In this document: positions 21,867 to 33,100 of the stretch, piece by piece
Layout: each line of letters opens with the position of its first letter
Position numbering within the stretch: position 1 is the stretch's first letter
Source of the DNA: Cryptomeria japonica
Taxonomy: Eukaryota; Streptophyta; Pinopsida; Cupressales; Cupressaceae
Direction of reading: 5' to 3'
NCBI RefSeq assembly: GCF_030272615.1
Contig: NW_026729266.1
Coordinates: 56,916 to 120,915 of the forward strand
DNA: 64,000 bases
Position numbers and translations under genes: made by a program
Notes under the pieces: generated by a model
What the model was told of the DNA's origin: nothing
The model's input: the letters and a program-made list of their open reading frames with translations, nothing else
Database searches by the model: none

Positions 21867-23516
21867 TGTAGGAGCAAAAGTGAGACTAAGTATGGAAACC
21901 CTAATCCCACTCTCATACACACTCATGGAATATGAAAGAGTCTAGGGAGGTAACACCTATCGGCTACTTCTTATGAGAAAGAGAGATTCGTGGATTACCT
22001 CTTAGGTTTTCTATTCCTTTTTTGTAATTGAGAGAGAGGAATGACGCCAAATTCAATCTAACCTAGAAAACAAGTAAGCAAACAAATCTTAATCTGAGAA
22101 TGCAGATCAAAGAACAACTAATATACTGCTGCAAAAAACATATTAGAAGGAAAAATCAGAGGTGCACTTGTGTCTAAAATCTGAGAAGCAATGTACAGGA
22201 CCAAGGTGCCATGCCACTGTCCTGATTCTGCAATTCTAGAGCCGAAACTGACAGAAAGGATTGTTGAGACTGCAAAGTGTTGTTCTTCCAAGTCCTGCTG
22301 ACAAAGGGCAGGACCATGGTGCCATGCCACTGTCCTAGGCATTTCCAAGGAACCATGCCCTTTTTCTTGGGGTTTATGCCAACATCTACAACCCAGAACT
22401 GTCCCTGTGTGCTCTTCCGGTCCTGAAACTTCCAGCAATGCTTAGATCCGAGCTTGTTCCTAAAGCGAAAAAAGAGGGTTTGGGATGTCTATATAGGGTT
22501 TTGCCTTATTCAAACCCCCGTGTTGGTGATTTTCACCTCCACGAATAGTTGATAATATACTGAAAATGTGTGTGCAAGAACCTTTTGTGTGTGCAAGATC
22601 CTAAGAATGAAAGTAAACAACCTAGAGAAACCCTAAAGAGTAAACCCTAATTGCTTATAATTGACAAAATAAATACTCTAAATTCACAATACAAAATGAT
22701 TTAAAGTGTGAATGTGAATCAAAATGAAGCTTATGCAAAGACATGAAAACAACATGAAACCATACCAAACCCCAAGGGAGAGGTACAAGCCAATTGTCAG
22801 TCGGTGGTCTCCTATTGTTCTTCTACATCTTCAAAAGCCCCCAATTGAGTAAATGATGCTTGATGAATGTTCGATGGATGAATGTTGAATTTTGTTGAAG
22901 ACTTCTAAGATCTACTCTTTTGCTGCAAAGAAGGCTCTAATGCTCCAAAAACGTTCTCTTAGATTCTTAGAAGAAGACCCTTTTCAAATGAAGAAAGAGA
23001 GCTCTTAAATATGAAACCCTAGATCTTAATTTCACCTAGGATTTGAATTTTCTGCTAATATTTTGGGGTTAAGCATTATTATATCATAGGATTTTACTCC
23101 CAAAATTTCAGGGAAAACCGCAGACTATGTGCATTCCCACCACGGTCGGACCAACTTTTCACCAAATTTTTGGGGCCGTTAGATATGATAGTATTAGAGC
23201 ACGTCGCAAAGTTACAGTTGATTTCGAGATGTTTTGATAATCGAAATTAGGCCTAAACAATCAAAATAAGACATAGTTAGGGTTTATGATTAAATGATTC
23301 ATTGGAGGAATAAGATGAAAAGGGGCACACTTAGGTTAAAGGGCCCAGCTTTAGAATATGTAAAGTGATGAAACATGACCTTAGATTTAATTAAATTAAT
23401 TAATTAAATGCAAAAGGGGAATTAGAAATGCAAGATGCAAGACACACTAAGGCGGGTGCTAACCTAAGCATGAAATTGTACAACCCTAGCGAGGGTGTAC
23501 AATTTACGACACTACA
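21867..23516 (-). repeat. 5' LTR of the Tat element
   Basis: At 1650 bp it is collinear with the 3' LTR, with small indels such as an extra copy of GTGTGTGCAAGA near 22567-22600. It would carry the element promoter. Confidence 0.9.
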
Positions 23517-23879
23517 TAATCAAATATTTAGTATGCAAACATATTAAAAAGATAATTTTGTCCAAACTGCTTGGAGTATTATAGCATTAAACTATTCATG
23601 ATTTAGTTGATACAAAACCTTTACAAATTGCTTATATTTATATATGGTTTATTAAAATATTAGAAGATACATCTAATCATATCTATCATTAAAACTTTTA
23701 GAATAATTGAATTCATTTTTATTTTTGAAACTCTTTTATGCAAAACTCTCTAATATTTAATCTTGCCTATTCAAGACCCTCTTCATAACAACATATATAT
23801 ATATATATATATCATTTAAAAGTGTGTATTTTTTAATTAATTAAAATATAATGGAAGAAATTAATTATGAATATGTTTT
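23517..23879. other. AT-rich spacer between Tat element and subtilase pseudogene
   Basis: No gene is seen. It includes a TA microsatellite at about 23793-23811. Confidence 0.5.
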
Positions 23880-25473
23880 TGGATGCTAATGGACCCTCTA
23901 AAATTATAATGCTTGGTCTAGTTTTTGATAACACTCACTCATATAATCATCATATAATCATCCAGCTATTAAGATAAGTGCTATCAAGTTTCCACAATCC
24001 ATGCTAATGTATAATAATTGTTTCTAGATTTGATCGTATGTACCAATTTTTTAACATCAACATTTGGAATCACACTGGAGTGATTCATCTCCTTGGTTTT
24101 CCTGCTCATCCCGATGATGAATCACGAAGTGTGATTCAAAACGTTGATGTTAAAAAATTGACACACACAATGAAATCCAAAAGCAATTGAGCTATTAAGA
24201 TTTTCATTTAAAATTGATTAAAAAGTTTGAATTCTGTTCAACACCAACAATAAAAGATAGGACAAATGTTCACATTTAGAAACATTATATCTATGATACA
24301 ACAAAAGAATTTGAAACAAAAAGCTATCTTTTTACTATTTTCAAAGAGCTCTAAAATGGCTACTTCAATAAAACCATTTGTACAGTAGTATGTTCGTATG
24401 AAAATTTTAAATAAAATAATGCTTTAAGAGGTGTCTTATGTTTAAATTCCTGTACATTTTACTAGGTCTCCTATTGCAAGTATAGCAAAAAGTGCAGCTA
24501 CGAATGATTTACTGCACCTATAGTAGCTTCATTCTCATCTAAAGAACCCAACCCAATCACACAAGATCTTTTGAAGGTAAGAAAACTAAAATATCTGATT
24601 GGAATTTCAAATTTCCTTTCCAAGGGAGATATATGGCTCTTACTAACTACCACACTAATCTATTCACATCATATTTTCTTGACAGCCTAACATCACTGCA
24701 CCAGGTGTAGATATTCTAGCAGCTTGGTCAAATGCTGCACCAGTGAGCATGGATCTTTTGGACAAAAGAGTAGTGGATTTTAACATAATATCTGGAATAG
24801 CCATGACATGCCATCATGCCACAGGAGCAGCTGCCTATGTTATGTCATTTCATCTTGACTAGTCTCCTGCTGCCATCAAATCCGCTCTCATGACCACAGA
24901 TGCATATCCATTTCACTACCCAAAAAATTTATACATTCATTTTATTTTTCTTATCTTCACAATTTCAATTTGTTGCTACAGCATCAACATTGGATGCAAC
25001 ATTAGATGGCAATGAAGCTGCAGAATTAGGATATGGTGCAGGGGAGATTAATCCTTTCAAGGCCATCAATCTGGGGCTTGTGTATGACACCAACGTAGAT
25101 TCTTATATCAATATGCTATGTAGCCAAGGATACAATGAAACATTTTTACATTTACTGACAGGAGAATTTATCGTGTGTTCAAATTTATCTAACAACGGAG
25201 TATGGGAGCTTAACTATCCTTCTATAATGGTTATTGGCAAAGTAAGTGAGCCCTTTTTGGCTCCATTTCCAAGAACAGTTACAAATGTAGGACCTGCAAA
25301 ATCTACCTAGCAAGCCAAAATAGAGGCACCTTTCAGAATGAACATGACAGTGGAACCAGATACACTCACTTTCACATCCTCCAACCAGAAGAAATCATTC
25401 AATGTGGAAATTAAAAGTCAAGTTGTATCTGATGATTACAATTTTCTATTAATGTGCATTGACATGTAGCTAT
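23880..25473 (+). pseudogene. Subtilase pseudogene 1, exons 9-11 and intron 8 remnant
   Basis: It is collinear with the intact gene at 37841-41715 from intron 8 onward. Exon 9 is at about 24464-24576 (RSPIASIAKSAATND, then stops), exon 10 at about 24688-24899 and exon 11 from about 24981. In exon 10 the catalytic Ser segment [11 protein letters not shown] reads GIAMTCHHATG, so the Ser is replaced by Ala. In the same exon a Trp codon is a stop (HLD*SP). Exon 11 keeps TLDGNEAAELGYGAGEINP and LNYPSIMV but has a stop after AKST. The last exon is cut at 25473 by a Ty1/copia insertion and resumes at 30640. Upstream exons are absent. Confidence 0.9.
24042..24162. repeat. Foldback (inverted-repeat) element in pseudogene intron
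   Basis: Left arm 24044-24075 (CAATTTTTTAACATCAAC...) pairs with right arm 24130-24160 (...GTTGATGTTAAAAAATTG). A second inner inverted pair, GTGATTCATC (24080-24089) and GATGAATCAC (24116-24125), gives a two-step stem. It looks like a small foldback or MITE-like insertion; no target duplication was identified. Confidence 0.65.
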
Positions 25474-26034
25474 TATGAGAAAAATAACAAGTGCATAAAA
25501 TTTGCAAAGAAGAACAATAGCACATAACACACAGATTTACGTGGAAAAACCTAGTAAAAATATACCAATAAAAAATCATAGGCAAATTTAGTCTTTCGTA
25601 TTGATTCTCAAGAATTACAGAATTACAACAATCTTAAAAACTGTTCTCGCCTTGTTTTCAAAAGAGGGATATCTACTCTATATATAAACAAATTTGAGAA
25701 ACTTAATGCTATAATTAAGTTCTCAAATTTGCCACCTCTAACCCTTCTAATGCCACCAGTATAGTCATATTATTGACTAAGCCTATATGTGGCTATCAAT
25801 CATCTACAAGGTTGACACATATAGAGTCCAACTTGATTCTCCTATGAATCACTTAATACTTTACTTAGTCAACACAACCGAGTTGCAGAGTCCTAGTTGA
25901 AGACAACTTACTAAATATAGTAAGTACAACTCACATAACTACATGTATGACACATGCAGGAGCAAAGTCCTAATAGAAGACAACTTGTATGACACATATG
26001 GAAGCAAAGTCCTAATTGACTTCACATTCCAACA
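25474..26034 (-). repeat. 3' LTR of the 25.5-30.6 kb copia element
   Basis: This 561-bp direct repeat of 30076-30634 ends (plus strand) in CACATTCCAACA. The outer end reads TATGAG where the other copy reads TGTAAG, a small terminal divergence. Confidence 0.92.
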
Positions 26035-26045
26035 TTCTCCCACTT
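26035..26045 (-). promoter_or_regulatory. Polypurine tract of the copia element
   Basis: The minus strand reads AAGTGGGAGAA immediately before the 3' LTR start TGTTGG. Confidence 0.75.
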
Positions 26046-26109
26046 GAAGTCAAGTTTCAAACTCTAAATAATTCCTCTACTAAAAGACCATTTCCAATGC
26101 TGCCTATCA

Positions 26110-26823
26110 TCACATAATCTGCAGACCAAGAGAAGTTCTACACCAAATAAGCTTCTCTATACTAACAGGTTTCATCATAATATCTATAGGGTTTACATCA
26201 GTGTGAATCTTGGCTAAAGAGATCTGTCCTCCTTCCACCACTTCACGAACAAAGTGATATTGAATATCACTATGCTTTGTTCTGGAATGGTAAGTTGAGT
26301 TTTGTGCTAAGAGTAAAGCACTTTGACTGTCACAGTGCAGTACCATGTTATCTTGCTTCACTTGCAATTCACCCAAAATTTTATGAAGCCAAATAATCTC
26401 CTTGCTAGCATGTGTTGCTGCCATATATTCAGCCTTAGTAGTAGACAATGGCACCACTACCTGCAACTTCGACACCCAACTAACAACACCTCCAGATAAA
26501 GAGAAAACATAACCTGTTGTAGAGTTTCTATTATCTCTGTCTCCACTAAAATCTGCATCCACATACCTATTAACTTGAAGACTACTCCCATTGTAATAGA
26601 TAGTAGCATCTAAAGTGCCTAAATATCTGAGAATCCACTTCACAGCTGCCCAATGATCAGTTTCAGGATTCGCCATGTACCTACTGACAACTCCCATTGC
26701 TTGTGTAATGTCTGGTCTGGTCCACACCATGGTGAACATAAGACTTACTACTGCTGATGAGTATGGTACATGAGACATCTGTGTCTTCTCTACTTCTGTG
26801 CTAGGGAACTGTTCAGAAGACAA
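26110..26823 (-). pseudogene. Copia RNase H and C-terminus
   Basis: It is open for 237 codons. It has RYVDADFSGDRDNRNSTTGY (first Asp), LSTTKAEYMAATHASKEIIW (Glu region) and LHCDSQSALLLAQNSTYHSR (Asp), the usual copia layout. The end, SIEKLIWCRTSLGL, matches the copia terminus. It lies 75 bp from the 3' LTR. This segment alone looks intact, but the polyprotein upstream is broken. Confidence 0.87.
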
Positions 26824-26865
26824 TTTAATATGAATAGGAAATGGAGTACGAACTAGTTGTACTTT

Positions 26866-27700
26866 CTACATATTGAAGAGCTGCAAAACCTTCTCCACAT
26901 GAGTTTTATGTGACAACCATAATTTCTTGTTGTTTCTGTCTCTATGTATCCTCATTCTAGGAATCTGATTTGCACTGCCTAAGTCCTTCACCTCAAACTC
27001 CCTAGCATGCTGAGTTTTCAAATGGATGATTTTATACATGTTGGGACTTGCTACCAACATATCATCAACATACAGTAGTAGAATAATAAAACTACCATAA
27101 TCATATCTTTGAAAATAGGCACAATGATCAGCGTCACATCTACTAAAACCCAAATTCAACATGAAGGAATCAAACCACTTGAACCAATACCTTGGCACCT
27201 ATTTCAAACCAGACAATGATTTTCTCAGCCTACAAACAAGATTGTCATTGCCTCTTTCCTCAAAACTTTTTGGTTGCTGCATATAAATCTCCTCAGGGAG
27301 ATCACCATGTAGGAAGGTTGTTTTTACATCTAATTGTTCTAACTCCAAATCAAGACTAGCAATAAGAGCTAAAACAACTCTAACAGTACTTAACCATACA
27401 ACAAGTAAAAAAAATTCATCAAAATTAATATGATATTTCTGTGCATACCCCTTGGCCACCAATCGAGCTTTATATCTCTCCAAATTATCATGTAAATCTA
27501 TGATCAACTTGAAGACCCACTTGTTCCCAATAGATTTTCTCCCCTTAGGCAATTGCATAAGCTGCCATAGTTTGTTCTTATGCAGAGCTTCCATCTCCTT
27601 TTCCATAGGAACTACCCATTTGCTTGCACATTTAGCTTCACAAGCCTCCTGACATGAACTAGGCTCACCAACATTAGTAAATAATGCATAAGAAGAATTA
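26866..27700 (-). pseudogene. Copia reverse transcriptase
   Basis: It begins near the WVVPMEKEMEALHKNKLW block and has GNKWVFKLIIDLHDNLERYK, LDVKTTFLHGDLPEEIYMQQ and, after a stop at about 27197, the catalytic box LLLYVDDMLVA (about 27070). The YVDD box is intact. It is followed by the RNase H frame at 26110-26823. Confidence 0.87.
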
Positions 27701-27719
27701 CAAGTAAGAGAATACCTTG

Positions 27720-28713
27720 TAGGCGGTTTGATTACTCTACTAGATCTTCTTAAAAAAGGTGATGATTCACCTTGTGGATCAACTGGTTGTTGTTCTTCAT
27801 GTTGATCTTCATCTAGTTGCTCTGCATCTAGTTGTTCTTCATCAAGCACATCTAGATGATCATCAGGTTTTTCAACCTCTACTGGAATAACTTCTATAAC
27901 TTGTTGGTCTTTACCTCTTTGCATTGAATTTCTATTAAAATACACATCTCGACTAACAATAATCTTGTGGGCAGCAGTATCCCACAATCTGTACCCCTTT
28001 GTACCTTCTACATAGCCAAGAAAAATACATTTTGGGGACTTCTTGTCCAGCTTATTTCTGTTCTCTTTGGGAATATGTACATAAGCATTGCAACCAAAAT
28101 ATATGGAGGAATGAGTAATCAACTGGTTTATCTTTCCATATTTCTTCTAGAACTCTATTATCAAGATTTGTAGTGGGAGATCTATTGATCAAGAAACAAG
28201 TTGTATTTACAACCTCACCCCAAAATTTCTGCTCCAAACCAACATTACTTAGCATGCATCTGGCTCACTCCATGATTGCACGGTTCATGCATTCAGCAAC
28301 ACCATTTTTTTTGGGTGTACTAGCAACCATCAAATGCCTTGCAATTCCATGCTCACTGTAAAATTGATTAAATTCTGTTAAACAAAACTCACCTCCGTTA
28401 TCAGTTCTAAGACATTTTATTGTCTTACATTTATGATTCTCTACCAGAGCTCTAAACCTCTTAAAACAAGAAAACACTTCAGATTTATTCTTTAGAAGAT
28501 AAATCCACACCTTATGGGAATGATCATCTATAAATGAAACAAAATATGATGAACCTCCAATAGATGTTACAGGAGCTTCCCAAGTATCTGAATGAATTAG
28601 ATTTAAAACATCTTTGCTTCTGGTAGTACTTCTAGAAAAACTCAGTCTATTCTATTTTCCAAACAAGCAATGTTCACAAATACTTAAATCTTTAGATCTA
28701 GCAATACCTTGAG
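27720..28713 (-). pseudogene. Copia integrase
   Basis: It continues the HHCC finger (CEHCLFGK, then a stop near 28655) into the core: FIDDHSHKVW gives the first Asp, CLRTDNGGEFCL the second, and PKKNGVAECMNRAIME the Glu (usual form QQNGVAER). The C-terminal part has KSPKCIFLGYVEGTKGYRLW (about 28040). A stop falls between the core and the C-terminal region near 28262. The frame is broken but all three catalytic acidic residues survive. Confidence 0.85.
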
Positions 28714-28716
28714 ACC

Positions 28717-30018
28717 TCATTCACTCATATGGCCTAGCCTTTGATGCCAGGTTGATAATGAGTCCATCTTTACATCAGATACCACAACAACCTCTCCAAT
28801 GTTAGTTTGTCCAACTAATCTATAGAGATTGTCAACCTTCTCTCCCTTTAGCACAACCACAACTCTCTTTATTACCTTGAGACAACTATTTTTACCACTG
28901 AATCTATAACCTTCTTCATCAAACATTCCAAGTGAAAGTAATTTTTTCTTTAAACCAGGTACATGCCTAACATGCTGAATAGCTCTAACTACTCCATCAA
29001 ACATCTTGATTCTTACCTCTCCTTCACCAACAACTTCACATGCGTTGTCATTTCCCATGTAGACCATACCACGATCACCATGATCACAAGACTGATAAGT
29101 AGTAAACCACTCTCTATGTGGTGTCATATGAAAGGATGCACCAGAATCAATAATCCAAACATGAAGTAAAGAACTTCTCAAATTAGCAGTTAATACCTCT
29201 CCATCTTCCAATGGTGTTTGAACTTCAGTAGTGTTTGCCTCAGATGCAGTTGTACTAGGTTTCTCCTTGGATGCTTTTGGCAGCCTGTAATCCTTATGGA
29301 CATGTCCATTCTTGCCACAGTTCCAGCATTTCACCTTTTTTTGCCCCTTTGATTTGGACCTGGTTTGTTCACACTCAATATTTTCTCTTTCCCAAGTTCT
29401 ATCTCTTGCAACAAGGGTTTCATTAGAAGAAGATTCTTGAGATTTCTTCCACCTTGAATCTTCAGAGATTAAAGAAGCCACCACATCCTCAAAGACAAGA
29501 TTCCCACTTGGTGCAGAATTACTGAGAGCCATAACCAAGTGATCCCAACTATCTGGCAAGGAGCAAAGTAATATTTCTACCTTATCTTCTTCATCGATTT
29601 TCACACCCACTGAAGCCAATTTGCTTGTTAGTGTGTTGAAATTGTTCAGATGATCTGTGACAGATGAGTTGTCATGTATCCTCAAATTATACAACTATCT
29701 CCTTAGAAGAATTTTGTTTGCTAATGACTTCATCTCATACAAATTTGCAAGCTTATTCCACAATTCATGAGCAGATTTCTCCTCTGCAACATTGAACATA
29801 ACTGAATCTTCTAGAGATAACTGGATTGTTGCTCTAGCCACACTATGCATGGTATTCTAATCTCCCATGCTGATATTTGCAGGTTTTGATGATACTCCTT
29901 TAAGAGCTCTGTCACATCCATCCTTCACCAACAAAGCTTGAATATTAAGCTTCCATAGAGGAAAATTCGAACCATCAAACTTATGTACCTCAAATCTGGT
30001 AACACTATTTCCAGCCAT
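28717..30018 (-). pseudogene. Copia gag and protease region
   Basis: Gag starts at the ATG at 30018 (MAGNSVTRFEVHKFDGSNF), soon after the primer site. One early stop interrupts the frame near 29870 and another near 29700, after which it is open at 28717-29694. A zinc knuckle CWNCGKNGHVHKDYRLP has Tyr in place of its last Cys. Protease follows with VWIIDSGASFHMTPHREW (active-site DSGAS intact). A gag-pre-integrase segment ends STWHQRLGHMSE, the start of the integrase zinc finger. The gag N-terminus resembles Tork-type copia elements; that clade call is tentative. Confidence 0.85.
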
Positions 30019-30060
30019 TTCTCACTTCTAGAAACAAACAACTTCTACACAAATAACCTA

Positions 30061-30075
30061 AGCTCTGATATCAAT
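30061..30075 (-). promoter_or_regulatory. Primer binding site, initiator-Met type
   Basis: The minus strand reads ATTGATATCAGAGCT just inside the 5' LTR, one base away from the canonical TGGTATCAGAGC core. Confidence 0.75.
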
Positions 30076-30634
30076 TGTAAGAAAAATAACAAGCGCAGAA
30101 AATTTACATAGAAGAACAATAGCACATAACACACAGATTTATGTGGAAAAACTTGGTAAAAACATACCAGTAAAAAACCATGAGCAAATTTTGTCTTTCA
30201 TATTGATTCTCAAGAATTACAAGTTACAACAATCTAAAAAACTATTCTCGCCTTGTTTTCAAAAGAGGGAAATCTACTCTATATATATACAAATTTGAGA
30301 AACTTGATGCTATAATTAAGTTCTCAAATTTGCACCTCTAACCCTTCTAATGCCACCACTATAGTCATATTATTGACTAAGCCTATATGTGGCTCTCAAT
30401 CATCTACAAGGTTGACACATATAGAGTCCAACTTGATTCTCCTATGATTCACTTAATAATTTACTAAGTCAACATAACTGAGCTACAGAGTCCTAGTTTG
30501 AGACAACTTACTAAATATAGTAAGTACGACTCACATAACTACATGTATGACACATAGAGGAGAAAAGTCCTAATTGAAGACAACTTGTATGACACATATG
30601 AAAGTAAAGTCCTAATTGACTTCACATTCCAACA
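30076..30634 (-). repeat. 5' LTR of the 25.5-30.6 kb copia element
   Basis: 559 bp. On the minus strand it starts TGTTGGAATGTGAAG and ends TTTTTCTTACA, next to the primer binding site. Confidence 0.92.
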
Positions 30635-30639
30635 GCTAT

Positions 30640-30940
30640 GACAATTATAATGTGCATAGCCCAATTGTTGTATAATATTATGTGAAACATTAAGTTTATC
30701 ATGGCTTCTATGAGTACCAATTCATTAGGGATCACTTCAAAATTGCGGTGCTAAAACCCTAACTAAATTTCCCTATCGTTAATCAGTGTTCATTTTGCTT
30801 CTAGTTCTGTTGTGATAAGTTTTAGGAACGAATAATTGCTAGAAATTTGCCTAAAATGTTCAACATGAACTATTTTGAACAGAATTATCATAGTCCTCTT
30901 TAGATAATTTAATAGTTTTGGTAAATAGGAAAACATCTTA
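30640..30940 (+). pseudogene. End of subtilase pseudogene 1 and its 3' flank
   Basis: Directly after the copia target duplication the sequence reads GACAATTATAATGTGCATAG, continuing the last exon (intact gene: GGCAATTACAGTGTGCGCAG). The 3' flank up to about 30935 is also homologous to the flank after the intact gene (41740-41950), so the duplicated unit included downstream sequence. Confidence 0.85.
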
Positions 30941-31228
30941 TAATTTGAGGCTTGTGTATGATGCCGACGTAAATTCTTAGATGAATATGCTATGTACCCA
31001 AGGATACAATAAAGCACCTTTACATTTGCTGACATGAGAATTCATTATCTGTTCTTCAAATTTATCAAAAAAATGGAGTATGGGAGCTTAACTATCTTTC
31101 TATAATGGCTATTGGCAATGTAAGTGAGCCCATTTTTGCTCAATTTCCAGAAATAGTTACAAATGCGCAAATTCTACTTACCAAGCCAAAATAGACGCAC
31201 CCTTTGAAATGGACATAATAGTGAAACC
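30940..31228 (+). pseudogene. Subtilase pseudogene 2, exon 11 part 1
   Basis: It begins abruptly at the segment equal to GLVYDTDANSYINML of the intact gene (here GLVYDADVNS, then a stop). LNYLSIMAIGNVSEP and AKIDAPFEMD follow, with a frameshift near 31165. It starts inside exon 11 and fuses to the 3' flank of pseudogene 1, so an unequal exchange or deletion is likely. It is interrupted at 31228 by the TRIM. Confidence 0.87.
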
Positions 31229-31515
31229 TGCTAGTTTTAAAACGAGCAAAGAAAACACATAATAATGAACACAAAACAATAGAAAGAATAATAGACACAA
31301 CAAAGAACTCAAGACACAAGATTAACGTGGTTCACCACTAAATGGCTACATCAACCAAAAATATAGGGAGAATTCTTATTAACCAATATCCAGTTACACA
31401 GTACATCATGTATGGGCTGCACATAGCCATTTATATAAACATATCAAATATGAAATGAAGAGTCTTCTGGGGAAGACAAACAACCATGTGACTATTGGGC
31501 TTCATATACCCAACA
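31229..31515 (-). repeat. 3' LTR of the TRIM
   Basis: 287 bp. It ends (plus strand) CATATACCCAACA. The first bases read TGCTAG where the other copy has TGTTAG. Confidence 0.93.
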
Positions 31516-31577
31516 ATCTCCCCCGTGAAGTCCAACCAGCATAGCCTGTAACATTCCCTACATCTCCATTCCAAGGC

Positions 31578-32349
31578 TCATACTACAACCAGCTCTTGAG
31601 AAGATTTTAATATCGCCAAACTCTGTTCATGAACAGTGTGAATTAATCTTCTCCAAGTCAGATCGGAGTTAAGAACATATTCTCTAACTACTTCATCTGG
31701 TAATCCATAATCAGGAACACTACTATCTTTTGATGCATAATACACTCCTCCATCAAAGTCTCTTGCTCTTGTGCTCCCCCGTAATAGAATATCTAGATCA
31801 TCATTATCAGATTTTTATGCCCAAATATAAAACTCTCCTATAGGTGTGAATAGCCTACAAATGTCACTCCCAATTCTCATGATTGCCTCACTGAATGAAT
31901 TTGTTGTATTTTGTGCGGAAAACTTGTGTAGTACCTACAATCAATGCATTGCACTCTGCCTCCACTGCTACAATCTGGAACATTAAATCATCACTTTTGC
32001 AATCTACTTGTTCTTCTTCAGGGTCATCCTCATTCGCTAGATTCAAGACTACATCCTCCTCACCCCGCGAGGCATCCTCCTCATCTTGGAAGGGAAACAA
32101 ACTAGTCTATTCTTCAAACAATGAATACAAAACACCCTCTTCTTCTTCAGCCAAAGTCTCCTCCTTTTTCCAGCCATCCCACCAATGACATTTGGTTTCA
32201 ACCTACACTTGGACATCACTCTCTACCGAGTCTAGACTGCCAAAAAAAATTTTGATGACTGATTCGGCCTCATCATCTGAAACTCTAGTTTGTTTATTGA
32301 TAACATAAAAGCACCCAACTCTAGGATCAACTATCCAATCGGATCCCAT
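31578..32349 (-). pseudogene. Degraded ORF inside the TRIM, unknown function
   Basis: ATG at 32349 lies 15 bp after the primer site. The frame (MGSDWIVDPRVGCFYVINKQ...) runs to about 31890 with two TAG stops and a long Glu/Asp-rich middle. It then continues in another frame (TNSFSEAIMRIGSDICRLF, one stop, LDILLRGSTRARDFDGGVYY, LPDEVVREYVLNSDLTWRRL) to a TGA at 31578-31580. In total about 255 codons are covered with one frame change and three stops. It has no gag, protease or RT motif. The N-terminal W...DPR.G.FYV.N..T pattern is reminiscent of a WW domain but lacks the second Trp. Capture of a host transcript is one explanation. Confidence 0.5.
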
Positions 32350-32364
32350 CTCTGCTCAAGCCAA

Positions 32365-32381
32365 CCGTGACTCTGATACCA
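32365..32381 (-). promoter_or_regulatory. TRIM primer binding site
   Basis: The minus strand reads TGGTATCAGAGTCACGG, a full match to the initiator-Met core TGGTATCAGAG. Confidence 0.85.
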
Positions 32382-32383
32382 AT

Positions 32384-32670
32384 TGTTAGTTTTAAAATGA
32401 GCAAAGAAAACACATAATAATGAACACAAAACAGCAGAAAGAATAATAGACACAACAAAGAACTCAAGACACAAGATTAACGTGGTTCACCATTAAATGG
32501 CTACGTCCACAAAAAATACAAGGAGAATTCTTATTAACCAATATCCAATTACATAGTACATCATATATGGGCTACACACAGCCATTTATATAAACATATC
32601 AAATATGAAATGAAGAGTCTTCTCAGAAAGACAAACAGCCATGTGACTGTTGGACTTCATATACCCAACA
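32384..32670 (-). repeat. 5' LTR of the TRIM
   Basis: 287 bp. It adjoins the primer binding site at 32365-32381 with a 2-bp spacer. The low divergence from its partner suggests a fairly young insertion. Confidence 0.93.
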
Positions 32671-33100
32671 AAACCAGATACACTCACTTTCACCTACTCC
32701 AAACAGAAGTTGTCATATAATCTAAAAATTGAAAGTCAAGTTTTACCAAATGATTACGATTTGCTATAGGTGCATTAACTTGAAGCTATGGCAATTACAG
32801 TGTGTGCAGCCCCATTGTTGTATATTATAATATGAAACACCAATATAATCATGGCATCTATGAGTAACTATTTATTGGGCAAATTTACTTTCCAAATTGT
32901 GCCACTAAACCCAAATTAAATTTCCTTCTCGTTATTCATAGCTGTCGATTTGCTTCTGCTTTTGTTGTAATGATTTTTAGAAACAAAAACTTGCTAGAAA
33001 TTTGTCTCAAATGATCAATGCGAACTGTTTGAACAGAATTATCATAGAGTTCTTCAGATAATTTAACAGTCTTGGTAAACAGAAAAATGTCTAATAAAAC
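32671..33100 (+). pseudogene. Subtilase pseudogene 2, exon 11 part 2 and 3' flank
   Basis: It resumes after the TRIM with PDTLTFT-like sequence and KIESQVLPNDYDLL, then a stop, ALT, a stop, SYGNYSV. The 3' flank to about 33095 matches those after pseudogene 1 and the intact gene. Confidence 0.85.

Larger units (their letters stand above)
10772..23516 (-). mobile_element. Tat-lineage Ty3/gypsy retrotransposon with antisense accessory gene
   Basis: Long direct repeats (10772-12399 and 21867-23516) with 5-bp inverted ends TGTAG...CTACA flank a 9.5-kb internal region. In minus-strand order it holds a gag-like frame, a retropepsin, a linker, RT, RNase H, a second RNase H and integrase. A duplicated RNase H is the hallmark of the plant Tat group. 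About 3.7 kb lies between integrase and the 3' LTR and contains a plus-strand (antisense) PMD-like gene, a placement known for extra ORFs in this group. Stops and frameshifts make it non-autonomous. The 5-bp flanks (atcca at left, taatc at right) do not match, so the ends may have been altered by recombination. Confidence 0.9.
25474..30634 (-). mobile_element. Ty1/copia retrotransposon inserted in the subtilase pseudogene
   Basis: LTRs at 25474-26034 and 30076-30634 flank a 4.04-kb internal region with gag, protease, integrase, RT and RNase H in copia order on the minus strand. GCTAT at 25469-25473 and 30635-30639 is the target duplication. The surrounding subtilase exon joins across the element (...GACATGTAGCTAT | GACAATTATAATG...), proving insertion into it. 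Coding frames have a few stops and frameshifts, so it was probably competent recently but is now broken. Confidence 0.93.
31229..32670 (-). mobile_element. TRIM: 1.44-kb LTR element with 287-bp LTRs and a degraded ORF
   Basis: LTRs at 31229-31515 and 32384-32670 are both 287 bp. AAACC occurs at 31224-31228 and 32671-32675 as the target duplication. On the minus strand the primer site (TGGTATCAGAGTCACGG) and polypurine tract (CACGGGGGAGAT) are both clear. The 868-bp internal region lacks gag and pol motifs, so mobility would have depended on proteins from another copia-like element. Unlike most TRIMs, nearly the entire internal region reads as one non-retroviral protein frame. It splits subtilase pseudogene 2. 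Confidence 0.93.

Noticed and set aside
32230-32349. Firm WW-domain call for the TRIM protein
   Set aside because: The first Trp, DPR and Tyr/Asn/Thr positions fit loosely, but the second Trp and Pro are missing, so it is noted only as a resemblance.
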